This document shows, piece after piece, positions 27,220 through 36,818 of a stretch of DNA of 64,000 nt. The position numbers and the translations under genes were made by a program. Every line of letters starts with the position of its first letter. The stretch's first letter is position 1. This DNA comes from Pararhodonellum marinum (GTDB taxonomy: Bacteria > Bacteroidota > Bacteroidia > Cytophagales > Cyclobacteriaceae), in assembly GCF_015354735.1 (NCBI RefSeq), contig NZ_JACEFJ010000006.1, positions 1-64,000 of the forward strand. The letters are read 5' to 3'. The notes beneath the pieces are model-generated. The model was not told the DNA's origin, made no database searches, and worked only from the letters and a program-made list of their open reading frames with translations.

Positions 27220-27523
27220 TTTAGAACACATCCTTTCAAATTGAAAAGAAAATTTAAATTTTCTAGATAGTTGTCCCAAAGATGAAAAAAAAGGCCACCA
27301 TTTTCAAACAAATAAAAAATTTATACCAGACAAATCCACAGATGCTTTTTTTGCTCATTGGGGTGACTTTGTAGGCTTAGGTTGTTTTGCTTTTGGAAAA
27401 GAAAGAAAACCCAGCAGCCCTATAAGTTTTTTTTACCAATGGACCTAGAAATGGATTGGTATTCCATTGGTTGATTCTTTAACTTGCTATCAATTTAATT
27501 TACGATTTCAACTTTAATCTACC

Positions 27524-28942
27524 ATGTTTGACAGTGATTCCAGGTTTGCAGCCCTGCGCTGGTACCGTAAACTCCGGTTAGGCTGGATATTTAACACCTC
27601 AACTTTTACAGGAAATTTGATCATCGCACTTTTGGTCAGTTACTTTTTCAAAAGGTTGGGATATGAGGAGGAAGTGAATTTTGTCTTTTTTGTTAGCATT
27701 TTGGCCATTGGTCTGTGGGTAACGGAAGCCATTCCTCCATTTGCTGTTGGCATTCTGATCATTGCCACCCTTTTGCTGGGGTTTGGAACTGATTATATTA
27801 TGGATCACCGTGCGCCGGTGGAAATGTACCTAGGTACTTGGACAAGCAATGTCATTTGGTTATTGCTGGGTGGATTTTTTCTGGCAGAAGGCATGAGTCA
27901 GGTGGAATTGGACCGGTCTCTCTTCAGATTTACAGTAAAAAGGTTTGGAGAAAATCCGGAAAAACTTCTGCTTGGATTGATGATGACTACTGGATTGGCC
28001 AGCATGGTCATGTCCAACACGGCTACTACGGCCATGATGATTTCCTCCATCGTTCCTTTGGTTCGGATTTTAGGAAAAAACTCCCATTATTCAAAAGCCC
28101 TGCTTGTTGGCATTCCAGCTGCTGCTACAGTGGGGGGAATAGGTACCATAATAGGTAGTACCCCCAATGCCATAGCTGTGGGAGCTCTTCAGGAAAAAGG
28201 AATTTACATTACTTTTGTGGACTGGATGATGTTCGGCTTTCCTACTGCCTTAATTTTAGTGTTTCTGTTTTGGCGGTACTTGGTGTACAAACTTGACCTT
28301 TCTAAGGTTCAGTTGGATCTCTCTCAGCTTCCTCAAAAAAATCCAAAAATTGATCCTTTCAAAAGAAAAGCTGTCATAGTAACACTTTTCATCACGGTAT
28401 TGATGTGGTTGACTGAACCCCTTCATCAAATTCCGATTGCAGCCACTTCCGCTATCCCAATAGTCCTGCTTACATTGACACAAGTGATCAATGCCCTTCA
28501 GGTGAGGGCTCTCCCATGGGATACGCTTATGTTGGTAGCTGGAGGTCTTGCTTTGGGCATTGCATTGGTGGATGTGGGATTGGCGGATATTGTAATGGAC
28601 AAAATCAATGGATTGTCCATACATGTGATCGGAGTAGCCTTGATTTTTAGTCTGATAGGGGTTTTGCTTTCCAATGTGATGAGCAATACCGCTGCGGCTT
28701 CCATTTTGGTGCCTTTGGGTTTGGCCCTTGTCCCCCCATTTGGGACCGCCGTACCCTTGATTGTGGCCATTAGTTGCTCTTGTGCCCTTTTGTTACCGGT
28801 TTCCACTCCTTCTAATGCCATTGCCTATGCCACGGGTTTGATGGAACAAAAGGATTTTAGAGCTGGAGGTTTGTTTTTTGTTTTAATAGGTCCTGTTGCT
28901 GCTTTCGTATCCGTGATGTTGTGGGTATTGTTGTATCTCTAG
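27524..28942 (+). CDS. SLC13 (DASS) family sodium-coupled permease
   Basis: The 472-residue inner-membrane protein has about 11-12 hydrophobic segments. Family signatures are VTEAIPPFAVGILI, the SNTATTAMM helix-loop (SNT sodium/substrate motif, near residue 166) and a second copy, SNTAAASILVPLG, near residue 389, reflecting the inverted-repeat architecture of DASS transporters. Substrates of the family are di- and tricarboxylates or sulfate; neither is decided here. Its position divergent from metB makes sulfate or another sulfur substrate conceivable, but that is only context. Confidence 0.9.
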   Translation: MFDSDSRFAALRWYRKLRLGWIFNTSTFTGNLIIALLVSYFFKRLGYEEEVNFVFFVSILAIGLWVTEAIPPFAVGILIIATLLLGFGTDYIMDHRAPVEMYLGTWTSNVIWLLLGGFFLAEGMSQVELDRSLFRFTVKRFGENPEKLLLGLMMTTGLASMVMSNTATTAMMISSIVPLVRILGKNSHYSKALLVGIPAAATVGGIGTIIGSTPNAIAVGALQEKGIYITFVDWMMFGFPTALILVFLFWRYLVYKLDLSKVQLDLSQLPQKNPKIDPFKRKAVIVTLFITVLMWLTEPLHQIPIAATSAIPIVLLTLTQVINALQVRALPWDTLMLVAGGLALGIALVDVGLADIVMDKINGLSIHVIGVALIFSLIGVLLSNVMSNTAAASILVPLGLALVPPFGTAVPLIVAISCSCALLLPVSTPSNAIAYATGLMEQKDFRAGGLFFVLIGPVAAFVSVMLWVLLYL

Positions 28943-29409
28943 ATTCTTTATGATTTTCACTTTGCGCAATTAGCAATTCCTAATCATTAAAAATTATTTG
29001 ATCCGAAGGTTACTTTTGCTTCGAAACAAAAAAGTCATTTGGAAGAAGATGTGGATTCAAATTCAAGGTTTTGAAAGGTTACACAGGTAAAAAAATTTAC
29101 TCTTTTCACCAACCCACTTCTTCCTAAAAGATTATTAGCTCTCCATTTCAATTTATTATTTCTTATTTTAATAAATTTACAGTCTTTTATTTTATTGTTT
29201 TTTAATAATTCAAAATTTTAATTTATGTATTTTTCCCAATTCCATTGATGGAGAAATGAGCTGTTTGCAATTCAGATAGCTAGAGTCGAACCAGCATTTC
29301 TGATTACTATTTTTTGCCAAAGGGCTAAGCAAAGCGCAGATTTTCAATTATCGAATGACATGGTTCTAACCTAATTTAGTTCTCAGATTCGTGCTTTATC
29401 TGTCATTTA
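28943..29409. other. AT-rich intergenic stretch
   Basis: The 467-bp stretch holds no gene. It has long A/T runs around 29150-29240. Near 29277-29293, read on the minus strand, it holds a sequence resembling a tRNA T arm (GCTGG TTCGACT CTAGC) without a matching acceptor or D arm. Confidence 0.5.
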
Positions 29410-30084
29410 ATGCCATTTGCCATGAAAAAAGTTGCCCTTAAATCCAGAAACAATTCAGGAGATTTTTGCCTTTCTCTCCTCTTATTGCTTATCCTGTGGA
29501 TGGCTTCTGTAGAAGAGGTAAGTCTCTTTGCCAAGCAAATTGAGCACCCCATATCTGATCATCTACAGTTTACCATTGTTCACCAAAACTCAAAAATCGG
29601 GTGGATCAAATTGCAAAAGTCCAAATCGGAAAACCGTCAAATCATCAGTCTTCAATCTGAAATTTCAACCCGTTTTATTGTTAAATACATCATTATAGGA
29701 ATTGAGGAGTCAACCTTTGAAAATGGTGTTTTGGTCAATGGCGCCATATGGCGTGTCTGGAATGGGCAAGAAAAAGCCAACAAAACCATTCAAAAGACCC
29801 CTCAGGGATATCAAATGCATGAAAAGGGCCAAACCGAAGTCATCAAATTACCATCTGTTACCTTTAATTTACATTGTCTCTATTTTGAAGAACCAAAAGG
29901 ATTGACTGAGGTATTTTCGGACAATTACGGAAGATTTTTTCCTATTTCTGAAATTGATAATGGACTTTACGCCATAGTTTTTCCTAATCAGGTCCAACAA
30001 AGGTACCTCTATAAGGAGGGAAAATTGCAGGAGGTGACCGTCAAGGGACCCGCTTACAAACTAAGATTTCTATTAGAACCTTAA
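29410..30084 (+). CDS. DUF6134 family secreted protein
   Basis: The 224-residue product has a hydrophobic N-terminal segment (LSLLLLLILWMASVEEVSLFA) acting as signal peptide or anchor. An in-frame Met five codons in is an alternative start. The mature part is beta-rich: FTIVHQNSKIGWIKLQK, IIIGIEESTFENG, AIWRVWNGQEKAN and a C-terminal KLRFLLEP. This pattern matches the DUF6134 family as remembered, which has no established function. It precedes an SDR dehydrogenase by 12 bp and a fatty acid hydroxylase follows, so a shared lipid-related role is suggested but unproven. Confidence 0.65.
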   Translation: MPFAMKKVALKSRNNSGDFCLSLLLLLILWMASVEEVSLFAKQIEHPISDHLQFTIVHQNSKIGWIKLQKSKSENRQIISLQSEISTRFIVKYIIIGIEESTFENGVLVNGAIWRVWNGQEKANKTIQKTPQGYQMHEKGQTEVIKLPSVTFNLHCLYFEEPKGLTEVFSDNYGRFFPISEIDNGLYAIVFPNQVQQRYLYKEGKLQEVTVKGPAYKLRFLLEP

Positions 30085-30096
30085 CTTAATTTCATT

Positions 30097-31110
30097 ATGA
30101 AGATTTTGATCACAGGTGCCACGGGATATTTGGGTAACGCACTCCTTCATCATTTATTAGGTCTTGGACATCAGATCCAAGTCTTGGTCAGAGAACCCAA
30201 GAGCTTCACTTTCCCAAAAAATGAAATGCTACATGTCGTCAAAGGGGATCTTCGTAGTTTTCAAGACTGTATGCATGCACTTCAGGGCTGTGAGGTTTTG
30301 TATCACTTGGCGGCTTTGATAAATTTTAGACCAAAAAGGTACTTGGATGTTTATGAAGTAAATACTTTCGGAACATCCAATTTGCTAAAAGCCTCTTGGC
30401 AATTGGGTTTGAAAAAAATTGTTTTTTGCAGCAGTACAGGAGTTTACGAACCTCAAAATGGTAAGATTCTGAATGAAAACAGCCCATGCCTATTCCACAA
30501 AAAAAGACCCTACGAAAATTCGAAATTATGGGCAGAAAGGGAGGTAATCTCCTATGCAAGAAAGGGATTGCCTGCTGTCATTGCTTCGCCTTCAAGAATT
30601 TATGGCCCTTCCCCAGGCCACCAAGGTTCAGGCTTGAATAATTTCATCCGAAAAATCCAGTCGAATTATATTGTTCCCATTCCGGATTTTGTAAACAGCA
30701 TTGGAAATTATACCTATATCCAAGATGTGGTAAATGGACTTGAATTGGCAATGACATTTGGGAAATCAGGTCAAAAATACATTTTAGGCGGTGAAAACAT
30801 TGGCTATGACACATTGATGAAATGTTTAAAAATTCATTTCAATGCTAATGTACAGTATTTAAAAATCCCTCTTGGTCTGATCAAAACGTTTTGCCCTCTG
30901 TTAGATGATTCTTTTTTAGTCAAACTCTTTCCTAAAATACCTCCGACCTACCTCATTGAAAGACTAACTCAAAATTTGGCTTTTAACTGCAATAAAGCGA
31001 AAGATGAATTGGGGTATGAAATAGTCCCTTTCGATGAAGGGATTAAGCAATCGGTGGCTCATTATAGGGCTTTTCATGTACCAAATATTTATCTCAAAAC
31101 TCACCTTTAA
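30097..31110 (+). CDS. NAD-dependent epimerase/dehydratase (extended SDR)
   Basis: The 337-residue product opens with the Rossmann motif ITGATGYLGNALL, has GDLR near residue 51, and the catalytic pair YENSK (Tyr and Lys) near residue 144 after FCSSTGVY. The fold and length fit the dihydroflavonol-reductase/3-beta-HSD-like branch of extended SDRs, which reduce or oxidise hydroxyl groups on lipids or small ketones. It lies 12 bp after the DUF6134 gene and its stop directly abuts the start of the hydroxylase gene, so the three are very likely one operon. The substrate is unknown. Confidence 0.86.
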   Translation: MKILITGATGYLGNALLHHLLGLGHQIQVLVREPKSFTFPKNEMLHVVKGDLRSFQDCMHALQGCEVLYHLAALINFRPKRYLDVYEVNTFGTSNLLKASWQLGLKKIVFCSSTGVYEPQNGKILNENSPCLFHKKRPYENSKLWAEREVISYARKGLPAVIASPSRIYGPSPGHQGSGLNNFIRKIQSNYIVPIPDFVNSIGNYTYIQDVVNGLELAMTFGKSGQKYILGGENIGYDTLMKCLKIHFNANVQYLKIPLGLIKTFCPLLDDSFLVKLFPKIPPTYLIERLTQNLAFNCNKAKDELGYEIVPFDEGIKQSVAHYRAFHVPNIYLKTHL

Positions 31111-31743
31111 ATGCTTAAAACCATGAAAAATCACATGATCTCCAGCCGGAAAAAAGACGGCTTCGCCCAATTTCTGACTTGTTTGTTGGTAGCAATACCC
31201 CTGATTGTTTCAATTCTAGCTTTGGCGGACTTTACTGCTTCTTCTATTGGTAAATATGTACTTTGGTTTTTCTCTGGATGGCTATCCTGGACACTAGTAG
31301 AATATATGGGCCACAGGTTTTGGATGCATCATCGCATTTACAAAATGAACAATAAAATATATGCCTCTCACATGAATCACCATAAGCATCCCACTGATAT
31401 TCAGATCACAGACCGCCATAGAATTGGATTGGTTTCAATCAGTTTTACACTGATTTATCTAAGCTTTATTTTTAATGGATACTTCACGGTCTTTGTTGGG
31501 TTTTACAATGGTTTTGTGCTTTACACCCTTATGCATATCGTTTTACATCAAAAATGGGCCGAAAAAGTTTTCCCTGATCTCCAGGATATGCATATTCACC
31601 ATCATGGGAAATATCCTGATCGTTGTTTTAGCTTCAGCACCACTTTGTGGGATAGGATCTTTGGTACAATGGCCCCAAAAAACGCTGGTATTAGTCCTGA
31701 CTTTAGGGCATATTATTTCAAAAAAGAACCAATTGGAAAATAG
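31111..31743 (+). CDS. Fatty acid hydroxylase / sterol desaturase family membrane enzyme
   Basis: The 210-residue membrane protein has about four transmembrane segments and the di-iron histidine clusters of the family. HRFWMHH and HMNHHKHP lie in the first half, MHIVLHQ and DMHIHHHGKYPD in the second. Such enzymes hydroxylate fatty acyl chains (2-hydroxylation), sterols or carotenoids. In Bacteroidota, hydroxylated acyl groups occur in sphingolipid- and sulfonolipid-type membrane lipids, a plausible target here. It starts immediately after the SDR stop codon. A long perfect hairpin lies about 120 bp downstream. Confidence 0.88.
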   Translation: MLKTMKNHMISSRKKDGFAQFLTCLLVAIPLIVSILALADFTASSIGKYVLWFFSGWLSWTLVEYMGHRFWMHHRIYKMNNKIYASHMNHHKHPTDIQITDRHRIGLVSISFTLIYLSFIFNGYFTVFVGFYNGFVLYTLMHIVLHQKWAEKVFPDLQDMHIHHHGKYPDRCFSFSTTLWDRIFGTMAPKNAGISPDFRAYYFKKEPIGK

Positions 31744-32181
31744 GAGAACGAAAAATCAGATATTTTTAATAAGTTTTAGGTAAAAGATCAATATAATAAT
31801 CTTTCCCAATCAATCCACCTAAAATCCATCCAGGTTCTTGGTTTTTTCTGCTGGAATTTTAGGAAAGTCAAAAGGGAAAAGGCTTTCTTTTCCCTTTTGA
31901 TTCCATTTTTAAAATGAAACTTAATCAGTTCTTGTATATAAATCAAGAATAACCTATATAGTTATTTTTTACCCCCTACCCTGCTTTTAAATCGCTTTGG
32001 AAACTGAAATTCATTGAATACCATGGAAATATGGAATCGTAAAAATACATATCCCTTTCAAACCAAGTATTGTCATTTAAAGGAAAAAATTGCTGTTCCT
32101 ATATAATTATTTTTTTATGTAGTATTTTTTTATGTATTTTTTGACCTTTAAATCAAATCCTACTTTTACCTATACAATTTC
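31744..32181. other. Intergenic region before the TonB receptor operon
   Basis: The 438-bp gap contains the 13-bp hairpin terminator listed below. After it comes a strongly AT-rich stretch with long T runs leading to the start of the four-gene envelope operon. No gene and no exact -7 box is seen. Confidence 0.55.
31868..31900 (+). terminator. Long perfect hairpin after the hydroxylase operon
   Basis: TCAAAAGGGAAAA and TTTTCCCTTTTGA form a perfect 13-bp stem with a 7-nt loop, followed by TTCCATTTTT. It is likely the terminator of the DUF6134-SDR-hydroxylase unit, although the T-run is interrupted. Confidence 0.65.
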
Positions 32182-32901
32182 ATGAAGCAATTTAGCTTGC
32201 TGTTTTGTTTGCTCACCCTGAGCATTTCCACCCTTTTGGCACAAGAAGGAACTAACAGAGAAGAAATCATTGAAACCTATAGTAAGTTTGTCCCGATTTT
32301 GCAGGAGACTGCCACGGGTGGTTTTTATGCGGAGCCATCCAAAACCATCAAAGGACATCCTCGATTTATTGAAGCCCCCCTTACCCCTGGCAAAATAACC
32401 ATCAATGGAATCAATTATGTTGACATCCCCCTGTCTTACGATATTTTCACGGATGACTTGGTCACATTTCATCCCAGCCAAAACCAACGCATCATTTTAA
32501 AACCTGAAAAAGTCTCCCGTTTTGTATTAAGCGACGGTACTGAATTTACTTTTAAACCTAGTCATCCCGGATACTTTTATTATAGAAATGGCATCTATGA
32601 GTTGATCTGGGAAGAAGGCGTTGAGGTATTGGCCAAACACCACAAACATACCAAAGTAGGAAAAGATGATGGACAGCATAGTGTGGTTTTTTTCCAGGTC
32701 AGTGACTTTTTTATTCTAAAGGATGGAGAATTCCATCCCATCAAGCGCAAAAAACAAGTGATAAAACTTTTAGGTCTGGACAAAAAAGCCTTAAAGCCCG
32801 TCCTGAAAGAAAATGGAATACGATACAGGACCATGAAAAGAGAATATTTAAAAACAGCAGCTAAAATGTATGCACAGGGCCTTACTGACAAAGAACAATG
32901 A
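32182..32901 (+). CDS. Hypothetical secreted protein, first gene of the TonB receptor operon
   Basis: The 239-residue product has a signal peptide (MKQFSLLFCLLTLSISTLLAQ) and no recognised family. The mature protein is beta-rich in its first half (FIEAPLTPGKITINGINYVDIPL, RIILKPEKVSRFVLSDG) and basic and helical towards the end (REYLKTAAKMYAQGLTDKEQ). Its stop overlaps the TonB receptor start by 4 nt (ATGA), so expression of the two is coupled and a partner role at the cell surface or periplasm is likely. Confidence 0.65.
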   Translation: MKQFSLLFCLLTLSISTLLAQEGTNREEIIETYSKFVPILQETATGGFYAEPSKTIKGHPRFIEAPLTPGKITINGINYVDIPLSYDIFTDDLVTFHPSQNQRIILKPEKVSRFVLSDGTEFTFKPSHPGYFYYRNGIYELIWEEGVEVLAKHHKHTKVGKDDGQHSVVFFQVSDFFILKDGEFHPIKRKKQVIKLLGLDKKALKPVLKENGIRYRTMKREYLKTAAKMYAQGLTDKEQ

Positions 32902-35660
32902 AAAAATTCTTTACTCTCATTTTTATTGCCTTAGTATTATTCACCTTTTCTGCGTCAGTTGATGCTCAAGAGTTGGCTGAAGACAGAATTTCAGGGGTTT
33001 TTTTGGACATTCCATTTCCTCGTTTTGCAGATCAGGTGGAAAGGAATAGTTCCTTTCGGTTTTACTTCGATACTGAAAATCTACAAGCTGTGCGTGTCAA
33101 GCTGAGTGCAGACCAAAACAGAATTCAAGATGTTTTAGATATCATTTTTGAAAATACAGATTGGAAATACACGATTGATGCACAGAAACGGATCTTTATT
33201 TCTAGGGACCAAGCCCTTGAATTGAATTTGGCAGATGACTTTTTTGAAAAGGGTAGTTCAGAATTGGATACCGTTCGATATGAATCAGATGGTGAGGAGC
33301 TGGATCGTTTTTTCCTGAGAAACAAACTTTGGGTAATTGGGAATTCTCAAAAAAGCAAATCTGCTTCTGAAGCAGTATTATCCGGTATAGTAACAGGTCT
33401 TGAATCTGGGAAACCTTCTTCAGGAACCCTTATTTTTGAAAAAAAGAATTACACTCAGGCCATTGTAGATGATCAAGGAAGGTATTCCTTGACCCTACCC
33501 AAAGGTAGGCATACCATTTTGGTACAAAGTATGGGTGGCGTACAGGAGCAAAGACAAATCAATCTTTTAGGGGACGGAACTTTAGACATCACATTAGAGG
33601 AAAATATCTATTCTCTGGGTGAGGTGGTAGTGAGTTCAGAGAAACTTTCCAATATCAACAGACCGGAAATGGGTGTTCAGGCTATTTCCATGCAATCCTT
33701 GAGAAAAATACCTACTGCCTTAGGGGAAGTGGATGTGATCAAAGGCATACTGACCCTCCCGGGTGTAAAGACCGTGGGTGAAGCCAGTGTGGGATTCAAT
33801 GTAAGAGGTGGGGCTGCGGATCAAAACCTGATTCTGTTTAATAATGCAACTATCTATAATCCATCCCATTTATTCGGACTGTTTTCTGCATTCAATTCCG
33901 ATGTGGTCGAGGGTGTGGAACTGTACAAAGGCAGTGTACCAGTTCAGTATGGGGGAAGGCTTTCCTCAGTACTCGACGTCAAGCCAAAATTCGGTAATTC
34001 GGAAAAAATTTCGGGTAGCGGAGGCATTGGACTATTGACCAGTCGATTGATGCTGGAAGGTCCGATAGGAGAAAATACCACCTTTGTCGTTGCCGGACGT
34101 TCTACCTATTCCAATTGGTTGCTTAACCTGCTGGAAGACAATACCGAATTCACAGGTGGGGGAGCTTCATTTTATGACCTTAACCTGAATGTGCAACATA
34201 AGATCGATGACAACAATACCCTTAGGCTCACTTCTTACCTGAGCAGTGATACATTCCAGTTTGATCCGGATACCACTTTTTCCTACAGTAACAAAAGTGT
34301 CAACTTAGCATGGGTCCATTATTTCAATGACCGGCTTGAAGGGGAATTTGTGGCGGGTATTGACAATTACCAATTCCAAATCGCTGGAAGGGACGATCCA
34401 TCAAATGCTTTCGACTTTGGATTCAACATCAACCAGCAGCATTTGAGGGCCAATTTCTCCTATGAATTGGACAATCAGCACACCTTTAACTTTGGAATGA
34501 ACAGCATTTATTATGGGATTCGTCCGGGTACTTTTGATCCTTTTGGAGAAAATTCGATTGTCATACCGGAATCAGTGGACCGGGAACAGGCACTCGAAAC
34601 TGCCTTGTATTTTGGGGATAATTTTGAAGTGAATGATGTATTTTCCATCAATTATGGCGCTCGGTATGTGCTTTACAATTACTTAGGTCCAGGTACAGTC
34701 AATAATTATGCTGTGGGACAGCCCAAATCCGAATCTACTTTGGTCAACCAATCAGAATTCGGTAGAGGTCAGGTGATCAATTCTTACCACGGACCTGAAT
34801 TCAGGGTATCTGCCAGGTATTCTCTCGATAATTTTTCCTCCGTCAAGGCCAGTTTCAATACCATGAGACAGCACATTCACCTCCTGACCAATACTTCGGC
34901 CATCACGCCTACGGATGTATGGAAGCTGAGTGATCCTCATGTTAGGCCTCAGCTGGGAAATCAGTTTTCAATCGGATATTACAAAAACTTTTCGGTCAAT
35001 GACTTGGAAACTTCGGTGGAAGTGTACCACAGAAGCATGCGGAACCTGATTGATTACCGAAGTGGGGCAAGTTTGTTTCTGAATAACACCATAGAACAAG
35101 ACATTCTCAATACCGAGGGACGAGCATATGGAGCTGAATTTCTAGTCCGAAAAAACAATGGAAAATTGAATGGCTGGGTCAGCTACACCTTCTCAAGGTC
35201 GCTTTGGAGAACTTCTCCCGATGAACTTGGGGAACAAATCAACGATGGGGCCTATTACCCAAGCAACTTTGACCAACCTCATGATATCATGGTAGTGGCC
35301 AATTATGAATTCAGCAAGAGAATCAACACCTCACTGAATGCCAATTACAGCACTGGAAGACCAATTACCTTACCCATAGCCAAATTCCAGTATGCTGGGT
35401 CAGAACGAGTTTATTTTTCTGATCGAAACCAATACCGCATACCTGATTATTTCAGAATTGACTTGGCTTTTAACATGGAAGGCAACCACAAAGTCAGAAA
35501 ATTGGCCCATGCTTCCTGGTCTTTCGGAGTATATAACCTATTGGGAAGAAGCAACCCCTATTCCGTTTATTTCACCCCAGTCAATGGCATTCTGGAAGGT
35601 TATCAGCTCTCCATCTTTGCCAGTCCGATTCCTTTTATCACCTATAATTTCAAGTTTTGA
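32898..35660 (+). CDS. TonB-dependent receptor with STN and carboxypeptidase-regulatory-like domains
   Basis: The 920-residue outer-membrane protein has a signal peptide ending VDAQ. An STN (secretin/TonB short N-terminal) domain covers about residues 35-97. A CarboxypepD-reg-like immunoglobulin fold (LSGIVTGLESGKPSSGTLIF to ITLEENIYSLGEVVV) covers about 165-245. A plug follows with VDVIKGILTLPGVKTVGEASVGFNVRGG, and then the beta-barrel. It imports an unknown ligand with TonB energy. The STN domain normally signals to a FecR/FecI pair, but none is adjacent. It overlaps both neighbours by a few bases at most and is the second gene of a four-gene operon. Confidence 0.92.
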   Translation: MKKFFTLIFIALVLFTFSASVDAQELAEDRISGVFLDIPFPRFADQVERNSSFRFYFDTENLQAVRVKLSADQNRIQDVLDIIFENTDWKYTIDAQKRIFISRDQALELNLADDFFEKGSSELDTVRYESDGEELDRFFLRNKLWVIGNSQKSKSASEAVLSGIVTGLESGKPSSGTLIFEKKNYTQAIVDDQGRYSLTLPKGRHTILVQSMGGVQEQRQINLLGDGTLDITLEENIYSLGEVVVSSEKLSNINRPEMGVQAISMQSLRKIPTALGEVDVIKGILTLPGVKTVGEASVGFNVRGGAADQNLILFNNATIYNPSHLFGLFSAFNSDVVEGVELYKGSVPVQYGGRLSSVLDVKPKFGNSEKISGSGGIGLLTSRLMLEGPIGENTTFVVAGRSTYSNWLLNLLEDNTEFTGGGASFYDLNLNVQHKIDDNNTLRLTSYLSSDTFQFDPDTTFSYSNKSVNLAWVHYFNDRLEGEFVAGIDNYQFQIAGRDDPSNAFDFGFNINQQHLRANFSYELDNQHTFNFGMNSIYYGIRPGTFDPFGENSIVIPESVDREQALETALYFGDNFEVNDVFSINYGARYVLYNYLGPGTVNNYAVGQPKSESTLVNQSEFGRGQVINSYHGPEFRVSARYSLDNFSSVKASFNTMRQHIHLLTNTSAITPTDVWKLSDPHVRPQLGNQFSIGYYKNFSVNDLETSVEVYHRSMRNLIDYRSGASLFLNNTIEQDILNTEGRAYGAEFLVRKNNGKLNGWVSYTFSRSLWRTSPDELGEQINDGAYYPSNFDQPHDIMVVANYEFSKRINTSLNANYSTGRPITLPIAKFQYAGSERVYFSDRNQYRIPDYFRIDLAFNMEGNHKVRKLAHASWSFGVYNLLGRSNPYSVYFTPVNGILEGYQLSIFASPIPFITYNFKF

Positions 35661-36817
35661 TGTTCAGGTTTAACCAACTAATTCCGCCTTTATTAATGTT
35701 CATGCTTTTGATGGCATGTAGGGAGCCTTTTGAACCGGAGGTGACCGATATTGACTTCTCCATATTGGTGGTAGAAGGCCATATAGAAATCGGAGATTCG
35801 GAAACCCTTATCAGACTGAGCAGAACCATTCCTTTAGGCAGTCAGGATAGCGTCAATCCTGTGAGAGCTGCCCAGGTATCTGTTGAAAGTATAAGTGGCC
35901 AGAATTGGAGCCTTGTCCAATCCTCTCCAGGTTCCTATTCAGGGGAACTGAATCTACCGGAAAATCAAGATTACCGTCTCAGAATATCAATGCCTTTTGA
36001 AGGTCAGGTGTATCTATCCGAATGGCTTGAACCTATCATAACTCCTGAAATAGAGCAGGTAGGATTCACCCAACAAGAAGACTGGGTAGAGATTTTTGCC
36101 AGTACTCAGGGAAGCGAAGAAAACCAATATTTCATTTGGGATTATGAAGAAACCTGGAGGTTTAGACCTGCGATTATTTCAGGTTTCATTTATGATCCTG
36201 AGGTAGGTAATGTAGTAATGAGAAACCAAGATCAAAGGACTGATGTCTGCTGGCTGAGTTCCAAATCTACCGGCATTCTGATAGAATCTTCTTCCAGATT
36301 TTCCAATGATTTTATCCCAAGAAAAGAAATAACCCGAATACCCGCTCAATCCGAAAGGTTAGGGCAACGATACAGCATTTTGGTAAAACAAAGGGCAATA
36401 AGCAGAGAAATGTTTGATTTTTGGGAAATCATGAGGAAAAATTCAGATGATCTAGGGGGGATATTCAGCCCTTTGCCTTCCTTGGTGAGAAGCAATGTTT
36501 TTAATGAAAATGACCCAAACGAAAGTGTGATAGGCTATGTATCGGCAGGGAAATCTTCTCAAAAACGATTCTATATCTCATTTGAGGAAATCGCTCCATG
36601 GAGGGTTGTAGAACCAGCCTATGCTGGTTGTAGGATATATAATGATACAGTAAGTATCAGTGAAGTTCAAGGGGAATTCGGTAGCGGAAGTACCGTGCCT
36701 GTGATAGGGATTTCCAATGATATGGGTTTTATGGTGGGATATAGAGGTGCTCCGAGGGCCTGTACAGATTGTACCTTGAGAGGGACCAAAGAAAGACCTG
36801 AATTTTGGGAGGACTGA
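35660..36817 (+). CDS. DUF4249 surface lipoprotein
   Basis: The product is 385 residues from the ATG at 35660, whose A is the last base of the receptor stop codon (TGATG). The signal ends LLMAC, so the protein is lipidated at that Cys, then continues REPFEPEV, the usual DUF4249 beginning. The body is beta-rich with Cys pairs near the C-terminus (ACTDCTLRG). DUF4249 genes regularly follow STN-type TonB receptors in Bacteroidota, and the pair is thought to work together in ligand capture. The exact function is unknown. Confidence 0.87.
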   Translation: MFRFNQLIPPLLMFMLLMACREPFEPEVTDIDFSILVVEGHIEIGDSETLIRLSRTIPLGSQDSVNPVRAAQVSVESISGQNWSLVQSSPGSYSGELNLPENQDYRLRISMPFEGQVYLSEWLEPIITPEIEQVGFTQQEDWVEIFASTQGSEENQYFIWDYEETWRFRPAIISGFIYDPEVGNVVMRNQDQRTDVCWLSSKSTGILIESSSRFSNDFIPRKEITRIPAQSERLGQRYSILVKQRAISREMFDFWEIMRKNSDDLGGIFSPLPSLVRSNVFNENDPNESVIGYVSAGKSSQKRFYISFEEIAPWRVVEPAYAGCRIYNDTVSISEVQGEFGSGSTVPVIGISNDMGFMVGYRGAPRACTDCTLRGTKERPEFWED

Positions 36818-36818
36818 T

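Larger units (their letters stand above)
27094..27523. other. Divergent metB / SLC13 intergenic region
   Basis: The 430-bp gap contains the metB leader ORF and inverted repeat on the metB side, listed separately. The half nearer the SLC13 gene is AT-rich with no gene, hairpin or promoter box that stands out. Confidence 0.6.

Noticed and set aside
29277-29293. A tRNA T-arm-like stretch (GCTGG TTCGACT CTAGC, minus strand)
   Set aside because: No complementary acceptor 5' strand or D/anticodon arms were found within the expected distance, so it is treated as chance or a tiny remnant.
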